From positions 1 through 41,289 of the forward strand of contig DCKO01000092.1 in assembly GCA_002320665.1 (NCBI GenBank): 41,289 nucleotides of DNA. The letters run 5' to 3'. Positions 34,940-41,289 of this stretch are shown here, one piece after another; position 1 is the first letter of the stretch, and every line of letters begins with the position of its first letter. Source of the stretch: Micavibrio sp. UBA1672 (GTDB lineage: Bacteria; Pseudomonadota; Alphaproteobacteria; Micavibrionales; Micavibrionaceae). The position numbers were made by a program, and so were the translations under genes. The notes beneath the pieces are model-generated. The model worked only from the letters and a program-made list of their open reading frames with translations, was not told the origin of the DNA and made no database searches.

Positions 34940-34945
34940 ATTATA
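34940..34945 (-). promoter_or_regulatory. -10 element of the locus A pilin promoter
   Basis: A perfect TATAAT on the minus strand lies 29 bases before the pilin 1 ATG, leaving a leader of about 20 bases that holds the GAGGAG ribosome binding site. No good -35 is seen at 17 bases, which fits a promoter that needs an activator. Confidence 0.45.
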
Positions 34946-34977
34946 ACAAATATTTACACAAAAATTCTTATAGGAAG

Positions 34978-34996
34978 GCTACAAGATCAATGTAGC
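34978..34996. promoter_or_regulatory. inverted repeat upstream of the pilin 1 promoter
   Basis: GCTACA-N7-TGTAGC is a perfect six-base inverted repeat, extended to eight with one mismatch. Its centre is about 42 bases upstream of the -10 at 34940-34945, where activators usually bind. It could also be the stem of a weak transcription end after the response regulator gene at 35059, but no T-run follows. Confidence 0.4.
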
Positions 34997-35058
34997 TTTA
35001 TAATTATTTATTGTAAACAGCATTTTTCAAGGTATTAGAATATTTTCCATTAAAAAGC

Positions 35059-35430
35059 TTAAGATCCGACTAATTTTTTAACCGTATTTGTAAGCACATC
35101 AAACTTAATTGGCTTGCACAAAACTTCCGAGGCCAAACCACCTACTGCTCCGGCAACATCATTTGCCGCAGCAATCATACCACCACCTGAAACTGCAATT
35201 GTTGGCACATTTAAACCCTGAGCTTTGATATAATTTAAAACATCATACCCGTCTTTTTCAGGCATAATCAGATCAGTCATAATCAAATCATACTGTTCAC
35301 CGGCCTCAAGACTATCTATAGCCTGCGCACCATTAATTTTCGAAACGACATCATAATTTTCATGCCTGAGGATTTCGCATAGTAATTCACTCAAATCCTC
35401 ATTATCATCAACAACCATTATACGTTTCAT
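35059..35430 (-). CDS. single-domain response regulator next to RHH gene
   Basis: A 123-residue receiver. Acidic residues in MVVDDNEDL, phosphoacceptor Asp53 in LIMTDLIMPEKDGY, switch Ser in IAVSGGGMIAA and Lys in VLCKPIKFDV are all present. No output domain follows. ATG 35430 has GGTGAG four bases upstream; a GTG at 35439 would overlap the RHH stop (GTGA). The SGGG loop is like that of the regulator at 17064, so the two belong to the same subfamily. It is coupled to the RHH gene and lies between the two pilus loci; it may link a histidine kinase encoded elsewhere (or the one at 14345) to pilus expression. Confidence 0.9.
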   Translation of the reverse strand: MKRIMVVDDNEDLSELLCEILRHENYDVVSKINGAQAIDSLEAGEQYDLIMTDLIMPEKDGYDVLNYIKAQGLNVPTIAVSGGGMIAAANDVAGAVGGLASEVLCKPIKFDVLTNTVKKLVGS

Positions 35431-35435
35431 GATAC

Positions 35436-35723
35436 TCACCTTTTTAATTTTGAATATTTGATTTGCAAATAAGAAATTAGGAACACCCTAATCGCCGAAG
35501 CCAGAGACGATGCAGGATTTTTTCGCTCATTTATCATCTCGCAAAGCTGGTGAACATTGCATTCATGCTCCTCTGATACTTGCTTAAGAATATTCCAGAC
35601 TTGTGGCTCCAAAGTCACGCTAGTGCGCGTATCACCAATACGTATATTTCTTTTAACAATTTCGTTTGTTTTCAGAAAAACAGATGCTTCAGCAGTTTCC
35701 AAAAGCTTTTTTACCTTGCCCAT
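35436..35723 (-). CDS. ribbon-helix-helix DNA-binding protein
   Basis: A 95-residue protein. The C-terminal two thirds match the RHH_4 type: strand RTSVTLEPQVWNILKQVSEE, then VHQLCEMINERKN and the helix SSLASAIRVFLISYLQIKY. Such proteins bind DNA as dimers of a two-stranded ribbon. About 30 residues precede the domain (MGKVKKLLETAEASVFLKTN). GGGG before ATG 35723 favours this start over a GTG five codons earlier. The stop overlaps the start region of the response regulator. The AGTAT-rich region just upstream is a good candidate binding site. Confidence 0.85.
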   Translation of the reverse strand: MGKVKKLLETAEASVFLKTNEIVKRNIRIGDTRTSVTLEPQVWNILKQVSEEHECNVHQLCEMINERKNPASSLASAIRVFLISYLQIKYSKLKR

Positions 35724-35761
35724 TGGCGATCCCCACACTAATATTGATCCCAGACAAAAAG

Positions 35762-35885
35762 ATACTACCCTAATTAGAAATTTATTTCCAGCATTTTATA
35801 TTAGGAAAAAGTATTTTAATACTTGATCATTATATATTTTTACATAAGTATCTTTTGTATATTAGTATTCCTATACTTAGGAATA
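35762..35885. promoter_or_regulatory. cluster of six AGTAT/ATACT sites with two inverted repeats
   Basis: The pentamer AGTAT or its complement occurs at 35762, 35810, 35819, 35847, 35864 and 35873. Two perfect inverted repeats are built on it: AAGTATT-TT-AATACTT (35809-35824) and TATTCCTA-TACT-TAGGAATA (35866-35885). The cluster fills the divergent gap between the RHH gene and the plus-strand pilin gene. Repeated short sites are what RHH repressors usually bind. Confidence 0.6.
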
Positions 35886-35928
35886 TAATTGTTTAAAAAC
35901 AACAGCTTATTAAGAATTATTTACCTTT

Positions 35929-36447
35929 ATGTGCTACTATAAATACGTGGATGTGAGAGGGACTATATATTTTCTGGCGAGCTTTTTTGCCTGCTTTTTC
36001 TGCTACCATAATATTGCAAAGGCAGAAACAGCTATAGGCACAGCTTTGGTCGAGATCAAGACTCAATTGGTTATTTCCGAAGTTACCCCAATGAACTTCG
36101 GAACAATTCTGGTTGATGAAAACGCAGACACGATAACATTGGGTCTTTCCAATGATATTACCATTTCAGGCACCTCAAGTACCGTTGGAAGCACAGCACA
36201 AACAGGAAGCTTTTCTGTAACAGGCACAGCTGATTCGTCTGTATCAATATCTTTTGCAAACGGGAATTTAACCGGAACAGGTAACGCCATGAACATCACA
36301 AATTTCATACATGACGCAGGCAGCTCCCCGCAATTTGACAATAGCGGCAATCTCACCTTTGCTATCGGAGCTGATCTGCAAATCAATAATAACCAGCAAG
36401 GCGGATCCTATACAGGCACATATCAGGTTACGGTTAATTATCAATAA
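35929..36447 (+). CDS. DUF4402 pilin subunit (plus strand)
   Basis: A 172-residue secreted protein. After a signal peptide (IYFLASFFACFFCYHNIAKA) it shows the DUF4402 pattern: MNFGTILVDENADTITL, TGSFSVTGTADSSVSISFAN, MNITNFIHDAGSSPQF, then LTFAIGADLQIN and the end GSYTGTYQVTVNYQ. It is much closer to the pilins at 40643 and 41185 than to those of locus A. It is the only pilin gene on the plus strand, facing usher 2, whose end it overlaps by 14 bases. The Shine-Dalgarno is weak and the ATG at 35929 is only the best guess; a GTG eight codons later is possible. Its own promoter lies in the AGTAT-rich gap. Confidence 0.82.
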   Translation: MCYYKYVDVRGTIYFLASFFACFFCYHNIAKAETAIGTALVEIKTQLVISEVTPMNFGTILVDENADTITLGLSNDITISGTSSTVGSTAQTGSFSVTGTADSSVSISFANGNLTGTGNAMNITNFIHDAGSSPQFDNSGNLTFAIGADLQINNNQQGGSYTGTYQVTVNYQ

Positions 36448-39400
36448 CCCTGATTACATCTCCCTCATCAAGCGGCTGAAGCTCACCACCCAGTCCGGAA
36501 GCTCCAGAAATAGCCTCACCCTCTAATTGTGTTAGCTTTTCCAAATAAGACGGCGCAAACGGGCATGAATTCTCATAAGCGGTCATGACACAATCGCTCT
36601 TTTGACCTGAATAAGACGCACAAATCTTTTCAGCTATATTTTTTTCAACCTCCAAGAAAGCCAGATCGTATAAAACTTCACCACCATTATCTTCTTTTTG
36701 ATTATCCGACATAACATAGACAGGCTCGATATTCTGGTCCAGATCCTGCGGAAAGCGCCTATAAAGATTTTTCAATAAATTGTCTCTGCTCTTTTCTGCC
36801 TTTTCTTTCGGAGCAGCAATCGAAATCAAAACATCCGCCTTATTCTCATATCCTGCATAATGCACAACAAATTCGTCAACACTGGCAAACGGATTATCCG
36901 GCTCCAGCACAAAGCCCTTAGATGAAACCGAGCAATATCCAAGCTTTCCTAGTTGTTCGGAATCCGGCTGCATGTCATAAGCGCCCATGGGGATAGACCC
37001 TGCAAAAATAAACCCGTCAAATTCACTTCTAATGCTGCGAATAACTTCATTGGTATCCTTTGATTTAATATGGATCTGCACCGATGATAAAGGATCACGA
37101 TCATTACGTTTTACAGCCGTAATTAACCCATCAACTTCGCCCTGCATAACAACCGGATAATCGGCTTGCACAATCTGACTGGGGCGCAGCATAATTTTTT
37201 GCGGCTCGTTAACAGAACGCATAAATGGATCAGGAAGCCCGCCTTCATCAAGAAAAACCGTATTATAAGCATAAGATCTGACATTACTAAGGACAGCATA
37301 ACCCTCTTTATTGGTTTTTTCATTCTTGTCAAAACCTGTACCGGCAAAGCCCACACCCTCCAGCCATTCATCCCGCTCGTCAAAAACCCCGTTCGAGTTA
37401 TAATCATAAAAAACCCGCGGCGCTATGATTCCCGTATCAGCCATTGGATCTGACTTCATAAGAATTTTTCGTGCATAAGGATCAAACCCGAGACCAAAAC
37501 TGGTATTTACCAGAATAATAAATTCATCATTATCATCATAACTTCCCGTAGCCCCTAATTTCAGTTTATCAAAATCATAACTCCCGCCCAAAGTTACACG
37601 ATGAACTGGATCATCCACACCCGAACGGGAAACTCCAAAACGAAGGGTTGTCTTATCTTCAAAACGCCAATCCGCATTAAAAGTAAGATTTTGCAAACCC
37701 GCATCCGGCTCAATAGCATAACGCGCCGTCCCCCGCAAATTAAGCTTCTGAAGACGGGAACTAACCTGCAATGTTGCATCTGTATCGCGGTCTTTGCCTT
37801 TTTCAAGAGCTTGAAAAATCTGTCCGGTAAAACGGATTTTTTTGAAATTCTTGGTAAAACGCGCATCCCACTCGGTTTTTCGGTGATCTTCTCTATTGGT
37901 AAAATGCCCGACATTGAGCGTAAAAGGTATATTTTTCACAAGAGGCAAAAGGCCGGAAACCTTAAGCACACTCTCCCGCTCCAAATCCCCGATAATTTGA
38001 CCGCGATCCGTTTGCTCGGACTCAAAGGTCTGATAATAATTATGCTCTGCTTGCCAGCGCAAACCTTTATAACTGCTTTGCAAACGAACACCATAAGCAC
38101 GGCCATTCTCCCCGCCACCGCGTGACCACGCATTAGACAAATCCATTCTTATTCCCTTGAAAGAGCGGCTATAGCGCAATAATGCATAATTTTTTCTTTT
38201 ACCTTCCGTCGTAAGCGTTGCTAAAGCGCCATATAAAGAAGATGTATCTGTCAAACCATATTCTGCTTCGCTGGTCAGACGAAACTTGCCAAAATCTTCC
38301 TCCGCTGCACTGGAATCACGATTTGTAAACAGGTTCTTTTCATCTTGTATCGTATTCACTTTATAATGAATTTTACCCTTCTCTACAGGATTTGCCGGCA
38401 CATAAATGCGCTCTTCCTTAACCTCTTTTTGACCTTGGGGCCCATAGAACACCAATTCAAAAACATTAAGACCGGGCAGAACATTCAAATCATCGAAAAC
38501 ATACTCTCCATTTTCATCAGGCTCCTCAATAAACCCTACTAGCTGCCCGTTTCGCATCACATCAACTTCATAGCCAACAGGCAATTCCCCGCGTAACTCT
38601 ACATTTCCCGATTGCGCGCCGCGATTGGCATCAATAGGAATATTCGAAACCTCTACACCACGACCACTAGCCCCTCTGGTCAATAAAGGCGTTGAAAATG
38701 TGTTGATGTCTCCAGCCTGATATTCTGATAAGCCTACCCCCCATAATTCTCCATTAATATCCTTACGACCAACTTTAAAACGAATATCGGGGCTTTCCTC
38801 ATCATTTGTTGCGTAATTCACACTTAAAGACGCATCCTGTCCCGCGACAATACCCGAGGCGAGCTGCGTTATTCTGTAAGAGGCTCTTTCATCTACGCCT
38901 TCCGTATTCTCATATCTGGATTGCATACTGACATTGGCAAAAGGAATGGAGAAAAAAGGCGCCGCCGCCTCCATAATAGGCAATTCAGCCTCATCGATCT
39001 GAGTCCCACTTCTAATACCCTCGCGTTTGGAGTCTCTGGCTTTTCGTATTTCGAGCGGCAAAGGCTCCAAAGACTTTACCACCAAACTTAGCTCGTTAAA
39101 ATCAAGATCAAGCGTAACCGGAAACCATTTTTGTAACTGCTTCAAAGAAACATAGACCCCATCCGCATGACGCTCCACATCAGAGGAACTTAAATCATAG
39201 CTCTTACCCTCAATAATCGCCTTGCCGGTCGCCAGATCAATATTAAATTGTCTGCTATTTTCTAAAAACCAACCCTCGACACTCAGATTATCCGCTGAGA
39301 TGGTAGCCGGAAATTCAAGAGCATCCAGAAAATCAATCAACGGGATAAAATACTTGTCCTGATCCAGATCCTGATAACAAAGAAGCGCATCAAGCAAGAG

Positions 39401-39892
39401 ATACTCACCAAGCTTGAACGTCAAAATCAGCAAATCCTCATCAGGGCGAGTAACAATTTCTGCTAAATCGGATGACACAGGGTTATTTTGTACCACTTGT
39501 TCTTCCTGCAAGCCATTCTTTTCGACTTGTCTTTCTTTATCGATCTGATCAGGTTCTTGCTCCCCACCTTCATCAGCTTGAACTTCAGATACCAAATCGA
39601 CATTTGGCGGCGGCACAGCATCCACAGGTGCAGGCGCAGATAACGGCATCTGTCCAGTTTCCTGCACACTTTCCTCGGCCAGCAACTTCTCGGCCCTAAT
39701 ATCCGCCACAGGCATGACATCATCCGAATGAGCCAGCGGCACAAATACAAAGCCCAGACAATAAAGAGAAGGAATTAAAGTGCTTGCATAACTATTTGGC
39801 AGAAAACGTAATTTCAGCAGGCGGAGAGTCTTCGTTCTCGCCTTCCGCGCCGAAAGTAATACGTATTTGTTTTCCAACCAAGTCAGTTGCAT
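36434..39892 (-). CDS. outer-membrane usher 2 with C-terminal SPOR-like domain
   Basis: A usher of about 1152 residues, related to usher 1. A late signal-like stretch (LIPSLYCLGFVFVPLAHS) precedes a Pro/Glu/Gln-rich linker (about 70-140) absent from usher 1. Then come LLILTFKLGEYLLLDALL, the plug-like part (GYEVDVMRNGQLVGFIEEPD, VFYGPQGQKEVKEERIYVP), barrel strands, the loop DYNSNGVFDERDEW and a regulatory-like domain (SEFDGFIFAGSIPMGAYDM). The end has one degenerate SPOR-like domain (about 1018-1103: VLISIAAPKEKAEKSRDNLL, GEVLYDLAF, SDCVMT). The start is a problem: the first in-frame ATG (39892) overlaps the chaperone gene by 101 bases, and the well-placed ATG at 39789 is out of frame. Confidence 0.82.
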   Translation of the reverse strand: MQLTWLENKYVLLSARKARTKTLRLLKLRFLPNSYASTLIPSLYCLGFVFVPLAHSDDVMPVADIRAEKLLAEESVQETGQMPLSAPAPVDAVPPPNVDLVSEVQADEGGEQEPDQIDKERQVEKNGLQEEQVVQNNPVSSDLAEIVTRPDEDLLILTFKLGEYLLLDALLCYQDLDQDKYFIPLIDFLDALEFPATISADNLSVEGWFLENSRQFNIDLATGKAIIEGKSYDLSSSDVERHADGVYVSLKQLQKWFPVTLDLDFNELSLVVKSLEPLPLEIRKARDSKREGIRSGTQIDEAELPIMEAAAPFFSIPFANVSMQSRYENTEGVDERASYRITQLASGIVAGQDASLSVNYATNDEESPDIRFKVGRKDINGELWGVGLSEYQAGDINTFSTPLLTRGASGRGVEVSNIPIDANRGAQSGNVELRGELPVGYEVDVMRNGQLVGFIEEPDENGEYVFDDLNVLPGLNVFELVFYGPQGQKEVKEERIYVPANPVEKGKIHYKVNTIQDEKNLFTNRDSSAAEEDFGKFRLTSEAEYGLTDTSSLYGALATLTTEGKRKNYALLRYSRSFKGIRMDLSNAWSRGGGENGRAYGVRLQSSYKGLRWQAEHNYYQTFESEQTDRGQIIGDLERESVLKVSGLLPLVKNIPFTLNVGHFTNREDHRKTEWDARFTKNFKKIRFTGQIFQALEKGKDRDTDATLQVSSRLQKLNLRGTARYAIEPDAGLQNLTFNADWRFEDKTTLRFGVSRSGVDDPVHRVTLGGSYDFDKLKLGATGSYDDNDEFIILVNTSFGLGFDPYARKILMKSDPMADTGIIAPRVFYDYNSNGVFDERDEWLEGVGFAGTGFDKNEKTNKEGYAVLSNVRSYAYNTVFLDEGGLPDPFMRSVNEPQKIMLRPSQIVQADYPVVMQGEVDGLITAVKRNDRDPLSSVQIHIKSKDTNEVIRSIRSEFDGFIFAGSIPMGAYDMQPDSEQLGKLGYCSVSSKGFVLEPDNPFASVDEFVVHYAGYENKADVLISIAAPKEKAEKSRDNLLKNLYRRFPQDLDQNIEPVYVMSDNQKEDNGGEVLYDLAFLEVEKNIAEKICASYSGQKSDCVMTAYENSCPFAPSYLEKLTQLEGEAISGASGLGGELQPLDEGDVIRVIDN

Positions 39893-40610
39893 AAGCAGAA
39901 TCAATCCTTAACGATACGGTACGCATTGGAACAGAAAGATACGCAGCAACGTTTTTGAGAATAGCAATTTCCTGTGACCCTGTAAAAGCTTTTGCAGTAC
40001 CCACTATGGATTTATTTCCGCTACGAATCAGATCAAAATCCAGAAAAGTACCATGCTCATTCTTCTTTAACCTCGGATTTTCCAGCTTGACTTGCGCCTC
40101 CAACTGGCCCTTCCGTAAAATCACAGGAATACTAATGCCAAAAATTGCCTGCACATTAATACCCAATTGGCCTTTTGATGCCGAATTAGTGGCATCTTTT
40201 GCCGGTTTTGCCTCTGGTACTTCCTGCACCAATAAGTGAGATCTATACTCTCCATCGGCAGAATTCCCCCGTAAACGCGACATTACCCTGATTTTCTGCG
40301 TTTCCTTGGGACCTAAAACCACCTGACGGGGACTAAAGCTCAAAACATCCGATGCAAAAAACTCGCCATCTGCTGGCTCGGTAGCCTCAGTGAGCTGCCC
40401 ATCTTGTGTCATTCTTTTATTCACCAGTGAAATACGGTACTTTTGTTCAACATCTCCACGATTGGCCAAAATAACTTCCCGAATCCTCTGATTTTTATCA
40501 AAAACAAGCTTCTTGGGCGTAATAATCAGACCGCCGCCCTGTGCATAGACATGATAGCTTAGCCCTGTCATCAAAAGGCAAAATGTAAAGAACAATACTA
40601 TCCGTTTCAT
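39792..40610 (-). CDS. periplasmic pilus chaperone 2
   Basis: A 272-residue PapD-like chaperone. Signal peptide MKRIVLFFTFCLLMTGLSYHV with YAQ cleavage, then LIITPKKLVFDKNQRIREV, ANRGDVEQKYRISLV, SFSPRQVVLGPKETQKIRV (with the Arg-Pro pattern of the first domain) and IFGISIPVILRKGQLEAQV in the second. It is clearly homologous to chaperone 1 but not a recent copy. It should serve the DUF4402 pilins encoded upstream. GGAAAGG, partly inside a small TTTCC-TAA-GGAAA hairpin, is the ribosome binding site. The usher reading frame starts within its 3' end. Confidence 0.88.
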   Translation of the reverse strand: MKRIVLFFTFCLLMTGLSYHVYAQGGGLIITPKKLVFDKNQRIREVILANRGDVEQKYRISLVNKRMTQDGQLTEATEPADGEFFASDVLSFSPRQVVLGPKETQKIRVMSRLRGNSADGEYRSHLLVQEVPEAKPAKDATNSASKGQLGINVQAIFGISIPVILRKGQLEAQVKLENPRLKKNEHGTFLDFDLIRSGNKSIVGTAKAFTGSQEIAILKNVAAYLSVPMRTVSLRIDSAYATDLVGKQIRITFGAEGENEDSPPAEITFSAK

Positions 40611-40642
40611 GATAAAAACCCTTTCCTAAGGAAATAAAAAAT

Positions 40643-41101
40643 TCATAAATAATCAGCAAAAACCGTATAGCTGCCCGTATAGCCGCCCCCTTGCTGGGAA
40701 GCCCCTATCGTCAAAGAAGCCCCGACATTAAATGTTATCGTACCATTAGGTGGAAATGCCGGCGAAGCCCCCGCATCATGCGTAAAGCTACCCAAAGGCA
40801 TATTACCCCCCGGACCTGTTAACACATCACCCGAACTAAAGGAAATAACAAAAGCTGTATTCTTATCACCTTTTACTGTAAAAAAACCGGATTGAGGTGA
40901 TCCACTAAAAATAGTCATATTTTGACTAGACAAACCGCCCGACGGAGAAAGCGTAACAACATCACCCGCACTATCAGGGATAATAATACCAAAGCTCATC
41001 TCCCGCAATTCTCGAAAAGAGCCAATTGGCCGAGCCAATAAAAGCTGTGACGTAAAAAAAACACTTACAAAAAATAAAAGAAACAAATATTTTTGTTTCA
41101 T
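40643..41101 (-). CDS. DUF4402 pilin subunit (locus B)
   Basis: A 152-residue secreted protein. After the signal (YLFLLFFVSVFFTSQLLLA) the pattern is MSFGIIIPDSAGDVVTLSPS, GFFTVKGDKNTAFVISFSSG, LGSFTHDAGASPAFPPNG, ITFNVGASLTIGASQQGG and the end YTGSYTVFADYL, all typical of DUF4402. It resembles the truncated pilin at the right edge and the plus-strand pilin. It is shorter by about 20 residues than the latter, mostly before the first strand. It follows the terminator at 41121-41160, so it should be expressed by read-through or from its own promoter. The ribosome binding site (AGAGG) is 11 bases from the ATG. Confidence 0.85.
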   Translation of the reverse strand: MKQKYLFLLFFVSVFFTSQLLLARPIGSFRELREMSFGIIIPDSAGDVVTLSPSGGLSSQNMTIFSGSPQSGFFTVKGDKNTAFVISFSSGDVLTGPGGNMPLGSFTHDAGASPAFPPNGTITFNVGASLTIGASQQGGGYTGSYTVFADYL

Positions 41102-41120
41102 AATAAAATCAACCTCTTAC

Positions 41121-41160
41121 AAAAAAGAAATATCCTATCGTCTTTTAGACAATAGGATAT
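41121..41160 (-). terminator. Rho-independent terminator after the first locus B pilin
   Basis: The minus strand can form a 13-pair stem with one mismatch: ATATCCTAT and GTCT (41147-41160) with AGAC and ATAGGATAT (41130-41143), loop AAA, followed by a T-rich tract (TTTCTTTTTT). It lies 25 bases after the stop of the pilin at 41185 and before the next pilin, mirroring the terminator in locus A. Confidence 0.82.
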
Positions 41161-41184
41161 CTCCACTCCCAAAACAATTGGTAA

Positions 41185-41289
41185 TTAGTAATCCACCGTC
41201 ACAGTGTAAGTACCTGAATACGCGCCCGCTGTCTGTGAGGCATTAACCGTAAGAGCCGCACCAACATTAAAGGTCAGGTTACCAGAACC
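41185..41289 (-). CDS. DUF4402 pilin, C-terminal end, cut by window edge
   Basis: The last 34 residues of a pilin enter from the right edge: GSGNLTFNVGAALTVNASQ, then TAGAYSGTYTVTVDY and a TAA stop. This matches the final strands of DUF4402 proteins and is close to the ends of the genes at 40643 and 35929. The start and promoter lie outside the window. By position it would be the promoter-proximal, probably major, pilin of locus B, separated from the next gene by a terminator. Confidence 0.88.
   Translation of the reverse strand, partial: GSGNLTFNVGAALTVNASQTAGAYSGTYTVTVDY

Noticed and set aside
29430..41289. Reading the pilus loci as Csu or type IV pili
   Set aside because: PapD-like chaperones, usher barrels and DUF4402-type ends indicate alternate chaperone-usher; no prepilin peptidase sites, PilB/PilT or Csu spore-coat-U pattern was seen.

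Overview
The window looks like chromosomal DNA of an AT-rich alphaproteobacterium. The evidence is the order fabH-ihfA-merR, the block tsaE-nucleotidyltransferase-addB-addA (alphaproteobacterial AddAB rather than RecBCD), and ribbon-helix-helix and response-regulator genes of types common in that class. The two DUF4402-type chaperone-usher loci recall Micavibrio-like or related aquatic lineages. That last placement is inference only; no rRNA or other decisive marker is present.

Layout. (1) 1-2131: end of fabH, ihfA, a MerR regulator, then two small secreted proteins of unknown role. (2) 2194-9858: tightly packed tsaE, a MurU-like sugar-phosphate nucleotidyltransferase, addB and addA, with start/stop overlaps that imply one transcript. 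(3) 10014-13977: an ArsR regulator with Fur-like and ArsR-like operator candidates, two glycosyltransferases (GT9, GT4) probably for LPS core, an ABHD10-like hydrolase and a two-TM protein. (4) 14119-14206: tRNA-Ser(GGA). (5) 14345-18879: a signalling operon with a CHASE hybrid histidine kinase, a single-domain response regulator and a degenerate GGDEF/EAL-like protein interrupted by a C9 tract. (6) 18882-28688, all minus strand: ABC transporter pair, M20 amidase, a short unknown, an 886-residue protein with a zeta-toxin-like kinase domain, two tandem 54/73-residue paralogues, a stand-alone HD domain of the CCA-enzyme type, a Tat-exported S11 peptidase homologue and a membrane protein. (7) 28759-29433: a 3-methyladenine DNA glycosylase I homologue. 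(8) 29430-41289: two chaperone-usher pilus loci with five pilin-like genes (one cut by the window edge), two chaperones and two ushers, separated by an RHH regulator and a response regulator.

How the parts may work together. In each pilus locus a Rho-independent terminator follows the promoter-proximal pilin, which would favour pilin over chaperone and usher. Both ushers end in SPOR or SPOR-like domains, which could place pilus assembly on septal peptidoglycan. The RHH/response-regulator pair lies between the loci beside a cluster of AGTAT repeats and could control both. The most system-like novelty is the zeta-kinase protein preceded by two small acidic helical paralogues, an arrangement that resembles antitoxin-toxin order or an effector with chaperone or immunity proteins.

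No stretch longer than 300 bases lacks a gene. The larger gaps (349-480, 9859-10013, 13978-14118, 14207-14344, 34912-35058, 35724-35928) hold the regulatory candidates listed or nothing I could recognise. I saw no insertion sequence, integrase, CRISPR array or rRNA.
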